Origin: Salibacterium aidingense DSM 18341
GTDB taxonomy: Bacteria; Bacillota; Bacilli; Bacillales; Marinococcaceae
Direction: 5' to 3'
Assembly: GCF_000429685.1 (NCBI RefSeq)
Contig: NZ_AUCI01000025.1
Span: 1 to 47,981, forward strand
Length of the DNA stretch: 47,981 bases
Under the pieces are notes generated by a model. The model saw only the letters and a program-made list of their open reading frames with translations. It ran no database searches and was not told the DNA's origin. The first letter of the stretch is position 1. Every line of letters starts with the position of its first letter. Made by a program: the position numbers and the translations under genes. Below, piece after piece: positions 1 to 7,831 of the stretch.

Positions 1-1
1 C

Positions 2-172
2 ATGCGGGGACGACGGTTTCCGTCCCATCAACAGGCGCATGACAAGATTTTTCGCTATATTGAACTGATTTACAACCGCAAGCGTATCCACAGTACCCTG
101 AACTATTTGACCCCGGTGCAGTATTATAAACAGCAGGTTCTGCGGAGTCGAGCGCCCGTAGAAACCTCCTAA
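2..172 (+). CDS. IS3-family transposase OrfB, C-terminal fragment (5' truncated by window edge)
   Basis: The open frame from base 2 to the TAA at 170-172 encodes the last 56 residues of an IS3/IS150-type DDE transposase. The stretch FRYIELIYNRKRIHSTLNYL followed by TPVQYYKQQ is the typical C-terminal end of the rve integrase-core domain, where the last conserved region has YN.R.H..L.Y..P. The catalytic Asp and Glu residues lie upstream, outside the window, so activity cannot be judged. The ATG at 2-4 is internal and is not the start. It reads out of the left edge, and nothing suggests it is linked to the genes on its right. Confidence 0.85.
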   Translation: MRGRRFPSHQQAHDKIFRYIELIYNRKRIHSTLNYLTPVQYYKQQVLRSRAPVETS

Positions 173-204
173 TGCAGGCAGGAGAGTACTTTTTTCCTTA
201 ACCA

Positions 205-317
205 CCGCTCTAGATGATAGAGCGGATGGGTCAAGCGGTTTGAGCTTGACGCTTCCGCGGCATCATCTATCCTGACAGGTGGGAAAAAACCTGCGTCCGT
301 TCCGTTTTATAACGGAC
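205..317. repeat. Cluster of stem-loops in the IS3 tail
   Basis: Three perfect short inverted repeats follow each other downstream of the transposase stop. CCGCTCTA pairs with TAGAGCGG (205-212 / 218-225, 5-base loop). GTCAAGC pairs with GCTTGAC (230-236 / 244-250). GTCCGTT pairs with AACGGAC (295-301 / 311-317). They lie between the transposase and the inferred right end. They may act as terminators or transposition-related structure; no T-run follows the first two. Confidence 0.5.
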
Positions 318-411
318 AAATCATAAAAAAGGGTGTCTACTTTCTTGACATAGATCCATCCATTCCGCTATTTGGCGTTAGAACATCTTCGTTTACGTTG
401 AAAAAGAGAAA

Positions 412-480
412 TAACGCACTATATGTCCGTTTGGCCCTTTAACATGAACAAAATCAAGACGATAGCGGACAAATGTCCGT
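412..480. repeat. Two copies of a dispersed 18-bp repeat (TAACGGAATAAATGTCCG type)
   Basis: TAACGCACTATATGTCCGT (412-430) and TAGCGGACAAATGTCCGT (463-480) are imperfect copies of the 18-mer found at 40080-40257 and 47563-47580. The 338 bases between the IS3 gene and dhaM contain no gene I can support, only IS tail and these repeats. They may also serve as the 3' boundary of the dha operon. Confidence 0.5.
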
Positions 481-510
481 CTACCGCCCCTGCCTTCTCG
501 TATCCCATAC

Positions 511-900
511 TTATTTCACAAATTCCTGACGCCGGACAGCTTCGGCCACTTCTTCGAGCGCTTTCCCCATTCCGGCTTCCACTACCGCGACATAGGTGCC
601 TTCCACAATCGGAGCATCCATAATTTCCACCCCTCCTTCCAGATCGGGAAGCATATCGAGAGCGAGTTCCGCGTTCATCACAGCGCTGCCGATATCATAA
701 AACACGAGGACGCCGCCCTCCCCGTCTGCCTGTTCCAGGACAGCTTTTATCTTATCTGCGCTGGTACCAATTTCTCCTGCTTCTGTGCCTCCCGCAGAAA
801 ATACCTGGACATCCGGCTGTTTTGTCTGGGAAACAAGGTCGACGATTCCTTCTGCAATTTTTGCACTGTGGGAAATAACAACAACGGCCGCTTTATTCAT
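511..900 (-). CDS. dhaM: Dihydroxyacetone kinase phosphoryl-donor subunit DhaM (EIIA-Man-like)
   Basis: This 129-residue protein is the PTS-dependent phosphoryl donor for dihydroxyacetone kinase. It passes phosphate from HPr to ADP held in DhaL. The N-terminal motif VVVISHSAKIAEG contains the expected phospho-His (His11), and GVLVFYDIGSAVMNAEL is the second conserved EIIA-Man-type segment. It has only the EIIA domain, without the HPr and EI domains fused to it in E. coli DhaM, which is the usual short form in Firmicutes. The start ATG follows AAGGAGG and overlaps the end of dhaL by 4 bases (ATGA), showing translational coupling. It is the last gene of dhaK-dhaL-dhaM. Confidence 0.93.
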   Translation of the reverse strand: MNKAAVVVISHSAKIAEGIVDLVSQTKQPDVQVFSAGGTEAGEIGTSADKIKAVLEQADGEGGVLVFYDIGSAVMNAELALDMLPDLEGGVEIMDAPIVEGTYVAVVEAGMGKALEEVAEAVRRQEFVK

Positions 901-1520
901 CCTTCTTCCTCCTTGGTGACCGCTTCAGCCAACGCTTCAAACAAGAGATAAGAAGAATAGGCCCCGGGATCGAGGTGGGAGGTTGATTTTTCCCCATAGT
1001 ACGAGGCTCTGCCTTTTTTTGCTGTCATGTCTGCCGTACCTTCCATAGCTTCTTTCGCCGTTTTTGTGAGCTCCGTTGGCACAAGCTCTTGGTTCTGCAC
1101 ATATTCCAGAACAGGAATCCAAACATCCAGAAGCGTTTTTCCTCCGCGTTCTGCCTTCCCCCGGGTCTTGATTCCCTCCACCGCGGCTTCGATTCCTTTG
1201 GCAAATTCCCCTGCCGTCACGACCTGCTTTCCTTTCCATTCATCCGATGCTTTTAGAAAAGCCGTTCCGTATAAGGGGCCGGAAGCTCCGCCTACCTTTG
1301 AAATGAGGGTCATCGCTGCCGATTTCATCACAGCTCCCATGTCCTCCTCATTATCATCTTTCAGACTCTCCACTGTTTCCTGAAAACCCCGGGCCATGTT
1401 ATGCCCGTGGTCGCCGTCTCCGATCGCCTGGTCCAGTTCGGATAAATAGTCTTTATTGTACTGCATTTTCTCATTAGCCATAAAAAGCCAGCGCTTGATT
1501 TCTGCAGATGTTATTTCCAC
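897..1520 (-). CDS. dhaL: Dihydroxyacetone kinase ADP-binding subunit DhaL
   Basis: This 207-residue subunit binds ADP/ATP as a permanently held coenzyme and phosphorylates the dihydroxyacetone bound to DhaK. The motif LDQAIGDGDHGHNM places three magnesium-binding aspartates at residues 30, 35 and 37, the same numbers as in E. coli DhaL. The loop GGASGPLYGTAF and GGKTLLDVW are also typical of the family. The start is GTG at 1520 (on the reverse strand), preceded by AAGGAAGG. It sits 20 bases after dhaK and overlaps dhaM by 4 bases, so the three genes form one operon. Its location next to uxuAB hints that DHA or a related ketose is produced during sugar-acid breakdown, but that is inference. 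Confidence 0.93.
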   Translation of the reverse strand: MEITSAEIKRWLFMANEKMQYNKDYLSELDQAIGDGDHGHNMARGFQETVESLKDDNEEDMGAVMKSAAMTLISKVGGASGPLYGTAFLKASDEWKGKQVVTAGEFAKGIEAAVEGIKTRGKAERGGKTLLDVWIPVLEYVQNQELVPTELTKTAKEAMEGTADMTAKKGRASYYGEKSTSHLDPGAYSSYLLFEALAEAVTKEEEG

Positions 1521-1540
1521 TGTTCAGCCTTCCTTTCTGA

Positions 1541-2497
1541 TTATGGTAAGTATTTATTCAGCGTCGAATCGAGTTTCAGAAGAGTAAAAGAACATCCTGC
1601 CATTTCGAGAGAAGTCATATATTCCCCTACCATTGCCTTTTTCACAGAGATGTTATTTTCCGTGAGAATTTCTTCTGCTTTACGGTACATGATATACAGT
1701 TCCATCAGCGGGGTGGAACCCTGTCCATTCACAAGAACGGCCGTCTCATCGCCGCTGCTCACCTCCAGCTCTGCCATCACTTTTTCCAAGAGCTCTTCGG
1801 TAATGGCATCAGCCGATTTCAGTTTCTTCCTTTCCATTCCAGGTTCCCCGTGAATACCAGTACCAAGCTCCATCTCATCTTCGGCCAGCGTGAATCCAGG
1901 TTTTCCGGAAGCCGGGACGGTACTTGGCTGCAGGGATACTCCCATTGATTTCATGCTGCCTGATACTTGATGGGCAAGCTCCGCCGCTTCCTGCAGATTC
2001 AACCCTTCTTCCACAGCGGTCCCTACGATTTTATGAACTAAAATAGTTCCTGCCACGCCACGGCGGTCCTCTTCGTTTTCCACGGCGACATCATCTTTTA
2101 CCACCACCTGTTCCGTATCTATGCCTTCCGCGGCTGCCATCTCCGCAGCCATATCAAAATTCATGACGTCCCCGCTGTAATTTTTCACGATCAAAAGGAC
2201 CCCATTGCCGCTGTCTACGGCTTTGATTGCTTCCAGTATTTGATCCGGCGCCGGCGAGGTGAAAACTTCTCCCGCTACCGCCGCATCCAGCATATTTTCT
2301 CCAATAAACCCGGCATGGGCGGGTTCGTGGCCGCTTCCCCCTCCGCTCACCAGGCCGACTTTTCCAATCATCGGTGCATCTTTACGTACAAGCACATTCC
2401 AGCCGGGCAGACGCCTTATAACATCGGCGTGCGCTGCCGCTATGCCGTCCAACATCTCATCTACGACATGATCCGGATCATTGATGAGTTTTTTCAT
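1541..2497 (-). CDS. dhaK: Dihydroxyacetone kinase substrate-binding subunit DhaK
   Basis: The 318-residue protein is the PTS-dependent DhaK subunit, which binds dihydroxyacetone covalently as a hemiaminal. The N-terminus LVSGGGSGHEPAHAGF and the segment LGTGIHGEPG with the active His near residue 216 are diagnostic. The length is close to the usual 330. It begins the dhaKLM operon and is separated from uxuB by a strong terminator (2624-2658), so it probably has its own promoter in the about 125-base gap. TGGTAT and ATACCA flank 20 bases within that gap (about 2515-2547) and could be an operator. No DhaS/DhaR-type regulator is next to it. Confidence 0.93.
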   Translation of the reverse strand: MKKLINDPDHVVDEMLDGIAAAHADVIRRLPGWNVLVRKDAPMIGKVGLVSGGGSGHEPAHAGFIGENMLDAAVAGEVFTSPAPDQILEAIKAVDSGNGVLLIVKNYSGDVMNFDMAAEMAAAEGIDTEQVVVKDDVAVENEEDRRGVAGTILVHKIVGTAVEEGLNLQEAAELAHQVSGSMKSMGVSLQPSTVPASGKPGFTLAEDEMELGTGIHGEPGMERKKLKSADAITEELLEKVMAELEVSSGDETAVLVNGQGSTPLMELYIMYRKAEEILTENNISVKKAMVGEYMTSLEMAGCSFTLLKLDSTLNKYLP

Positions 2498-2623
2498 TAG
2501 AGAACCTGCCTCCTCCTTATGGTATTAATTACTTCTTCCATACCACTATTCTCTATTCCTTTTTTATACAAAATTAAAAACCAAATGCTTTTAACGAAAA
2601 TGAGGAAGTCTCTTCCAGCAAAT

Positions 2624-2658
2624 AAAAAACCTGCTGCCTTCGATCTGCAACAGGTTTT
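2624..2658 (-). terminator. Rho-independent terminator after uxuA-uxuB
   Basis: On the reverse strand, AAACCTGTTGC pairs with GCAGCAGGTTT (one G-T wobble) across a 9-base loop, followed directly by a run of six T. It lies 11 bases beyond the uxuB stop and separates the uxuAB unit from dhaKLM. Confidence 0.85.
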
Positions 2659-2668
2659 CCTATTCTCT

Positions 2669-3517
2669 CTACACGCCTGAGTATGCCATGAATCCGCCAT
2701 CTACCGGCACTGTTACACCCGTTACGAATCCTGACATCCGTTGATCGGTCAGCCATAACAGCGTTCCGGTTAAATCTTCTGCCTTCCCAAAGCGCTCCAT
2801 CGGGGTATGATCGATGATTTTACGGGATCTTTCGGTATAGTTTCCTTCCTCATCCAGCAGCAAATTTCGGTTTTGGGAGGTTAGGAAAAAGCCGGGGGCA
2901 ATCGCGTTGCAGCGTATGTTTTCTTTGGCCATATGCACAGCTAGCCACTGTGTAAAATTATCAATGCCTGCTTTGGCTGAGCTGTAAGACAATACTTTCG
3001 TCATAGGACTCGGAGCACTCATGGATGAAATATTAATAACAACGGGGTTTGCTCTTTCAAGCATTCCTTTCATGAATACCTGTGTAGACAGCACGGCTCC
3101 AATATAATTCAAATGAAATACATGCTTCAGCCCTTCTTCGGTCAAGTCAAAAAAAGTTTTGACCTCTTCGTTTTGAAGATGTTCTTTTTTGAAATATTCT
3201 TCCGACGTGGCGGCGTCCGGATGATTGCCGCCGGCCCCATTAATCAAAATATCGTAGCCATCATAATGCTTCCGTATTTCGCGGTCGGCTTCCTGAATAC
3301 TTTCCAGCTGAAGGACATCGCAGGCCACGGCGATGGCTTCGCCGCCTTCCTGTATAATTTCTTCTGCCACGGTCTCTGCATTCTCTTTTTTCCTGCTTAG
3401 TACGGCGACTTTAACTCCCTGTCTCCCCAATTCACGGGCCATTTCGCCGCACAACACACCGCCGCCGCCCGTTACAACGGCGACTTTTCCTTTTAATCCC
3501 TGATTTTCCTTACTCAT
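2669..3517 (-). CDS. uxuB: SDR-family D-mannonate oxidoreductase (fructuronate reductase), UxuB/YjmF type
   Basis: This 282-residue short-chain dehydrogenase very likely reduces D-fructuronate to D-mannonate with NAD(P)H. The N-terminal Rossmann motif VVTGGGGVLCGEMA, NGAGGNHP, the catalytic SYSSAKAG (Tyr-x-x-x-Lys) and the C-terminal GFVTGVTVPVDGGF are classical SDR features. NGAGGNHPDA plus the long insertion after it is characteristic of the mannonate oxidoreductase group (B. subtilis YjmF/UxuB). It overlaps the upstream uxuA by 4 bases (ATGA), so the two consecutive steps of the pathway are translationally coupled. A gluconate 5-dehydrogenase-like role is the alternative, but the uxuA partner makes that unlikely. 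Confidence 0.88.
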   Translation of the reverse strand: MSKENQGLKGKVAVVTGGGGVLCGEMARELGRQGVKVAVLSRKKENAETVAEEIIQEGGEAIAVACDVLQLESIQEADREIRKHYDGYDILINGAGGNHPDAATSEEYFKKEHLQNEEVKTFFDLTEEGLKHVFHLNYIGAVLSTQVFMKGMLERANPVVINISSMSAPSPMTKVLSYSSAKAGIDNFTQWLAVHMAKENIRCNAIAPGFFLTSQNRNLLLDEEGNYTERSRKIIDHTPMERFGKAEDLTGTLLWLTDQRMSGFVTGVTVPVDGGFMAYSGV

Positions 3518-4584
3518 TGTTTATAACCACCTTTTTCTAAAGTATCCCAAATTCCCAGCATATACATTATTCCAAGGGCTCTGTCATACAGCCCGTAGCC
3601 CGGCCTGCAGTTTTCCCCCCACAAATGACGACCGTGGTCCGGCCGGATATAGCCTTCATACCCAATCTCATGATAAGCCTGTATCACTTTCACAATATCC
3701 ACGGAACCGTCTGCGGCACGATGAGACGTTTCAATAAAATCTCCATTGTCATACCGCCGCACATTCCGGACGTGGGCAAAATGAATGCGGTCTTTAAATT
3801 CATGGATCATTGCGGGAATATTATTCTCCGGATGCGCCCCGAGTGCCCCGCTGCATAACGTAAGGCCATTGTACTCACTATCAACCAGGCCGACTAGTCT
3901 TTGCAAGTCCTTACGGCTGGAAATAATCCTGGGCAGTCCAAATACAGACCACGGAGGATCATCCGGATGTATCGCCATACGAATGTCACATTCTTCACAT
4001 ACTGGAATCACTTTTTCCAGAAAGTATCGTAAATGCTCCCAAAGATCCTCCTCCGTTATATTTTTATATTGATCTATCAATGTTTGAATCTGATCCAGTC
4101 TTTCCGGCTCCCACCCCGGCATCGTGAATTCAGGATTTTTAGTTATTTTTTTGATTAATGCTTCCGGTGTGATATGTTGAATCTTGTTATTTTCATAGAA
4201 CAAAGCGGTAGAGCCATCTTCCAATTCTTTATGAAGATCGGTTCTTATCCAGTCAAATACCGGCATAAAGTTGTAACATATTACTTTCACTCCGGCAGAA
4301 GCCAAGTTTCGTATTGTCTGTACATATTTTTCTATGTATTCTACTCGGGAAGGCAGTCCGAGCTTAATATCTTCATGGATGTTCACGCTTTCTACTACCT
4401 CCGCGTGTAAACCGTAAGAACGAATCCCTTCTACGGTTTCCTGAATCTCAGGCTGATTCCAGACTTCGCCCGGCTGTTTATCATGGAGAGCCCATGCAAC
4501 CCCATCCGTTCCCGGTATCTGATTAATATGGTTTAATAAAACGCTATCATTATTTTTCCCGTACCAACGAAAAATCATTTTCAT
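3514..4584 (-). CDS. uxuA: Mannonate dehydratase UxuA
   Basis: UxuA converts D-mannonate to 2-keto-3-deoxy-D-gluconate. I set the start at 4584, giving MKMIFRWYGKNNDSV, which matches the usual N-terminus. A GGAG lies 9 bases upstream there, whereas the longer open frame to 4650 has no ribosome binding site and runs through the operator. The protein is 356 residues, the normal length. Conserved segments seen include VICYNFMPVFDWIRTDL, MAIHPDDPPWSVFGLPRI, TLCSGALGAHPEN, HVRNVRRYDNGDFIETSHR and IRPDHGRHLWGE, which carry the metal ligands. A TATACTAGTATA operator is only 31 bases upstream, so repression by the divergent GntR is likely. Confidence 0.95.
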   Translation of the reverse strand: MKMIFRWYGKNNDSVLLNHINQIPGTDGVAWALHDKQPGEVWNQPEIQETVEGIRSYGLHAEVVESVNIHEDIKLGLPSRVEYIEKYVQTIRNLASAGVKVICYNFMPVFDWIRTDLHKELEDGSTALFYENNKIQHITPEALIKKITKNPEFTMPGWEPERLDQIQTLIDQYKNITEEDLWEHLRYFLEKVIPVCEECDIRMAIHPDDPPWSVFGLPRIISSRKDLQRLVGLVDSEYNGLTLCSGALGAHPENNIPAMIHEFKDRIHFAHVRNVRRYDNGDFIETSHRAADGSVDIVKVIQAYHEIGYEGYIRPDHGRHLWGENCRPGYGLYDRALGIMYMLGIWDTLEKGGYKQ

Positions 4585-4615
4585 AGCAGCTAACTCCAAT
4601 TCAACAAAGTTATTG

Positions 4616-4627
4616 TATACTAGTATA
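4616..4627. promoter_or_regulatory. GntR-type operator, perfect palindrome TATACTAGTATA
   Basis: TATACTAGTATA is a perfect 12-base palindrome located between uxuA and the divergent gntR. Near-identical sites occur at 4695, 12249, 12400 and 12495, always in promoter regions of the same gene set. This spacing and sharing suggest the binding site of the FCD-type GntR proteins encoded alongside. Confidence 0.7.
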
Positions 4628-4694
4628 TAAGAATAATCTATTAAAATCAACTATGAATAACCTATTCATTTGAAGGTTGTTTCGCTACATTCAG

Positions 4695-4706
4695 TATGCT
4701 AGTATA
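4695..4706. promoter_or_regulatory. GntR-type operator TATGCTAGTATA upstream of gntR1
   Basis: TATGCTAGTATA differs from the palindrome at 4616 by one base. It lies about 50 bases before gntR1 within a stretch (4692-4725) nearly identical to 12492-12525 in front of gntR2. Autoregulation of gntR1 is the likely role. Confidence 0.65.
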
Positions 4707-4759
4707 CAAATACGTTAATAAACAAACAAAAGGAGGAAAAGAAAATAACACAACAATCC

Positions 4760-5422
4760 ATGAGAAGTAATGGCTACAGCGCCATTAAAGACCAAATTAT
4801 TAAACTAGAGCTGAGACCTGGTCAAAAAATTACAGAGAACGAATTGGCAGAACGTTTTCAAGTCAGCAGAACTCCCATTCGTGAAGCTATTAGCCGTTTA
4901 TCTCAAGAAGGACTGATTGATGTATATCCTCAGAGAGGGACATTTGTTTCCTTAATTGATGAAGAGCACGTCGAAGAAGGACGTTTTATGAGAGAGCATA
5001 TGGAAATCGCCGTCGTGAAGCTAGCATGTAAAAAGCTTTCTGCGACCGAATTACAGGATCTTTCAGAAAATCTGTTATTGCAGGAAATGAGTGTAAAAGA
5101 AAAGAACTATCAAAGAATATTTCAGCTTGATGAGGATTTTCACCGTATTATCTTTGCGGGATGCAAAAAACAACGAACATGGCAATCTGTTCAAAGCATG
5201 ATGGTTAACTTAAATCGAACGAGAATGCTCAGCCTGGCTTCGGAGTATAACTGGGAAATGATTTTAGACCAGCATAAAAAGATTTATGAAGCTATTAAAC
5301 AGTGGCAACCGGAAAAAGCTGAATATATTATGCAAGAGCATTTATCCCTCGTTAATATTGATTTAGCCGAATTAAAAGAACGTTATGCCGGTTATTTTCA
5401 GAAGCAGAGTATAAATAAATAG
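4760..5422 (+). CDS. FadR-type (FCD) GntR regulator of uronate genes, copy 1
   Basis: The 220-residue protein has an N-terminal winged helix (about residues 5-67: LAERFQVSRTPIREAISRL, then PQRGTFVSLI) and a C-terminal all-helical FCD ligand domain (about 75-205). It is probably a repressor of uxuAB and the ABC operon, relieved by a uronate intermediate. It has about 89% identity to the second copy at 12567 (24 substitutions in 216 residues by hand count). The ATG at 4760 is 23 bases from the AGGAGG at 4731-4736, too far for normal initiation. An in-frame ATA at 4745 sits 8 bases after it, giving an alternative five-residue extension (see findings). Divergent from uxuA, sharing operators. Confidence 0.88.
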   Translation: MRSNGYSAIKDQIIKLELRPGQKITENELAERFQVSRTPIREAISRLSQEGLIDVYPQRGTFVSLIDEEHVEEGRFMREHMEIAVVKLACKKLSATELQDLSENLLLQEMSVKEKNYQRIFQLDEDFHRIIFAGCKKQRTWQSVQSMMVNLNRTRMLSLASEYNWEMILDQHKKIYEAIKQWQPEKAEYIMQEHLSLVNIDLAELKERYAGYFQKQSINK

Positions 5423-5519
5423 AAAAATAACTGACGGGTATTCAGATGGAAAGGAAGCAATCATATCAATCACAGTACAAAATGATTATAATAAAGATGA
5501 TTAGCTTCCCCTCCCCGCC

Positions 5520-6147
5520 TTTCTTATTAGATTTTTCAGCATTCAAGTAAGAATGTATATTGTAGTAATCCTTTGAACTATCGCTACCAGTCTTCCCATT
5601 TCATGGGATTCTCTCCCTTTTCTACCCATCGTCCACTAATGTGGCATAAGACTTTCTGAAAGTATTCATGTCTTGTATAGGATAATAGGCTTCAAGAACT
5701 TGTCACTTGCCTATAAAATTAGATAATACTCCGACATTGGTTAGTGTTTTAACCTTTCCTTCTATCCCGTCTTTTTGATCGTTACCATGCTGCCCCAAAC
5801 GAATCTTTTTCTAGAATGGTTCCAGGAAAATTACCTGCCGTAGCGGTACCCTATAATTATCACGAGGGTTCAAACAACACAAAATGGGTAATTTATTTCT
5901 TTTCTCTAAATCATTTAAAACACTAGATAGCTCTTCTGCATAGTTAAAATCCGCAATGGAATCAAAACCACTATTCAATCCAATCTCCTAACCCTTTCTT
6001 GTATGGACGTTTCTTAAGCTTCCAATATGCAATTGCAGGGCAATGATAGTCAAAAAATTTACATGTCATTAGCGTATTGACAATATAGGCGTGGGGCTGA
6101 ATTAGTTTTTTGCATGAAATTGTCTTCCAAAAATTCTTTATTTATTC
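5520..6147 (-). pseudogene. uxaC: Decayed uxaC (classical glucuronate/galacturonate isomerase) relic
   Basis: Reading the reverse strand, three blocks resemble UxaC. Near 6147-6060 the frame reads NKEFLEDNFMQKTNSAPRLY then CQYANDM and a stop, like the UxaC N-terminus. Near 6062-6045, after a frame change, IFDYHC is the start of the metal-binding motif. From about 5975 downward the frame reads SGFDSIADF, LPILCCLNPRDN, NDQKDGIEG and, past stops, NVGVLSNFIGK and [11 protein letters not shown], matching the C-terminal third. Several stops and frame shifts plus loss of the middle (about 630 bases remain against about 1,400 expected) mean it is dead. It directly follows the YdaE-like gene and was probably the last gene of the ABC operon. 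The remaining 5423-5519 holds nothing I recognise. Confidence 0.75.
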
Positions 6148-6156
6148 TCCTTTGTA

Positions 6157-6699
6157 TTATAGGGGCTTTTGTTTTCTGATAATACGTGGATCAGTAAAGA
6201 CATCATATTCATCCATACTTGTTGTAGAGAATTCTGAAACAATGGCCCCTTCCCTTCCAGCTTGAAACCAATGCAATGTATTAGGAGGGATGGTATAGGA
6301 CTGCCCAGGTTTTAACTTCACTTCTTGAAAGACTGTGTAATAATGCTCACTCCCTATAGGCAGCCGAGCATCAATACTAGAAGATCTCTCTCCTTCTACA
6401 TAAAGGAATACTTCTCCTTGCCGGCACCGAAATGTTTCTAATTTGCCTTTCTTCCCATTTACAGGAGGATGCCTATGTTCCGGACAGGTTTGCCCTGGAA
6501 ATAATATTAGTTCTTTGGCACAATAAAAATCATTGTTAATGTAAACAATTAGCTGTAAACCTTGCTTTTCCAGTTCCTTCAAACCGAAATCAGCAATCTC
6601 GACATTCTCTTTTTCAGATGCTGATAAAATAATACGCTGTTGTTCAAGAATTTGGATGACTTTGCGTTTTTCCTCTACATATTCCTTGTTTACATACAC
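6157..6699 (-). CDS. D-lyxose isomerase-like cupin (YdaE family)
   Basis: This 180-residue single-domain cupin closely resembles B. subtilis YdaE, a D-lyxose ketol-isomerase interconverting D-lyxose and D-xylulose. FPGQTCPEHRHPPV supplies His75 and His77, and GKLETFRCRQGEVFLYVEGE supplies Glu88. IPPNTLHWFQAG supplies the last His, completing the manganese site. EFSTTSMDEYDVFTDPRI is the conserved end. It starts with GTG at 6699, preceded by GGGGGAG. It is the last intact gene of the operon with two Gfo/Idh/MocA dehydrogenases and an ABC importer. In that context the real substrate could be another ketose or aldose formed in uronate or oligosaccharide breakdown. Confidence 0.82.
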   Translation of the reverse strand: MYVNKEYVEEKRKVIQILEQQRIILSASEKENVEIADFGLKELEKQGLQLIVYINNDFYCAKELILFPGQTCPEHRHPPVNGKKGKLETFRCRQGEVFLYVEGERSSSIDARLPIGSEHYYTVFQEVKLKPGQSYTIPPNTLHWFQAGREGAIVSEFSTTSMDEYDVFTDPRIIRKQKPL

Positions 6700-6724
6700 G
6701 AGATCTCCCCCTCTTAAGAGAATC

Positions 6725-7801
6725 TTATGACTCTATTTTCACCGCCATATCCTGTGCGTTTATACATAAGGAAGCCGCCTTAAACGCATGCTCCTGTGTC
6801 ATCGCATGTTCCGTCCCATTCAAGCAGTCTAAAATAAATGCTCCAAAAAACGGGTACCCGACTTCTCCAGCTAAAGAATAATGTTTTTCCCCTTCTTGAT
6901 TGACTAAATATAAATGATCGGAGGTGCTTTCTCGAGCTATATCAATATACTTTCGAACCTCTATATATCCTTTGGTTCCCTGTATAAACACACGGCCATC
7001 CCCCCACGTTCCAAGACCATCCGGCGTCAGCCAATCCACTCGAAAATAGAAAGATGCTCCATTATCCGCCACCAATGTGGCATCTCCAAAATCCTGGAAT
7101 TCTGGGTATTCTTTTAAAGAATAATTTGCAACTTTGCTATGAACGACCTCAGCATCCGATGCTCCGCTGTAATAGAGAAATTGTTCAATTTGATGACTGC
7201 CTATATCACATAGAATGCCGCCAAATTTTTCAGGATCAAAAAACCATTCCGGACGTTTCTCTGGATTGGCCCGGTGAGGTCCTGTACCAATAACTTGAAC
7301 AACTCTGCCAATGGCATCCTCTTGGATTAATTGACCGGCAAACACGGCACTTTCGACGTGTAATCTTTCACTGTAATAGATTCCCCATTTCAAACCAGTT
7401 TTAGTTGTCAGCCTCTTCGCTTTATCTATTTGTTCCATTTTTGTAAATGCAGGTTTGTCAACAAAGTAATGTTTACCTGCCTCAAGTACTCTTGCACCTA
7501 ACTCGTAGCGATGGGAGGGAATGTTGGCGCCTGCTACAAGGGTTATTGTTGGATCGTTCAGAATTTCGCCTTCAGACTCCGCTCTTTTTACACCTGGAAA
7601 TTTCTCACAAAATGTAGTTACTTTCTCTCCATCAGGATCATATACAGCAACAAGCTCACCACCAGCTTCTATTAACCCATTGCACATTCCGTAAATATGT
7701 CCATGGTCCAGACCAATAGCAGCAAATAGAAACTCTCCCTCTTCCACCACTTTATTGACTTTACCTTTTGGAGCATAATTCATGCCATCGTGTTTACTCA
7801 T
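6725..7801 (-). CDS. Gfo/Idh/MocA-family sugar dehydrogenase, copy A
   Basis: A 358-residue oxidoreductase with an N-terminal Rossmann domain (FLFAAIGLDHGHIYGMC, residues about 24-40). The catalytic-lysine motif is VDKPAFTK (usually EKP) near residue 115, and the Gfo/Idh/MocA C-terminal beta-sheet domain starts near GGILCDIGSHQIEQFLYYSG. Such enzymes oxidise or reduce sugars, inositols or sugar acids with NAD(P). The N-terminus is about 25 residues longer than usual and the glycine motif is atypical (GLDHGH in place of GxGxxG), placing it in a distinct subgroup. It is in an operon with copy B (30 bases away), ABC permeases and a YdaE-like isomerase. The exact substrate is unknown. Confidence 0.82.
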   Translation of the reverse strand: MSKHDGMNYAPKGKVNKVVEEGEFLFAAIGLDHGHIYGMCNGLIEAGGELVAVYDPDGEKVTTFCEKFPGVKRAESEGEILNDPTITLVAGANIPSHRYELGARVLEAGKHYFVDKPAFTKMEQIDKAKRLTTKTGLKWGIYYSERLHVESAVFAGQLIQEDAIGRVVQVIGTGPHRANPEKRPEWFFDPEKFGGILCDIGSHQIEQFLYYSGASDAEVVHSKVANYSLKEYPEFQDFGDATLVADNGASFYFRVDWLTPDGLGTWGDGRVFIQGTKGYIEVRKYIDIARESTSDHLYLVNQEGEKHYSLAGEVGYPFFGAFILDCLNGTEHAMTQEHAFKAASLCINAQDMAVKIES

Positions 7802-7831
7802 ATTAAAAATATCCTTTCTTTTAAGAGCGAA

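Larger units (their letters stand above)
1..358 (+). mobile_element. 3' end of an IS3-family insertion sequence (left part outside window)
   Basis: The window opens inside an IS3-family transposase and continues through about 160 bases of non-coding element tail. At 334-358 lies a segment beginning TGTCTACTTTCTTGACA, which resembles the terminal inverted repeat of IS3-family elements (TG..CA ends), so the element probably stops near 358. The left end and the target duplication cannot be seen, so the exact boundary is inferred. Confidence 0.7.

Noticed and set aside
2497-2541. Fourteen-codon upstream ORF (MEEVINTIRRRQVL) ending at the dhaK start, suggesting a leader peptide
   Set aside because: The three Arg codons are simply the AGGAGGAGG ribosome binding site of dhaK, and the ATG of the mini-ORF lacks its own binding site.
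4585-4650. N-terminal extension of uxuA by 22 residues
   Set aside because: The extension crosses the TATACTAGTATA operator, has no ribosome binding site, and the protein family begins at MKMIFRWYG.
5423-6156. Insertion sequence or toxin-antitoxin remnants in this gap
   Set aside because: Reading all frames gave UxaC-like blocks on the reverse strand and nothing like a transposase or toxin.
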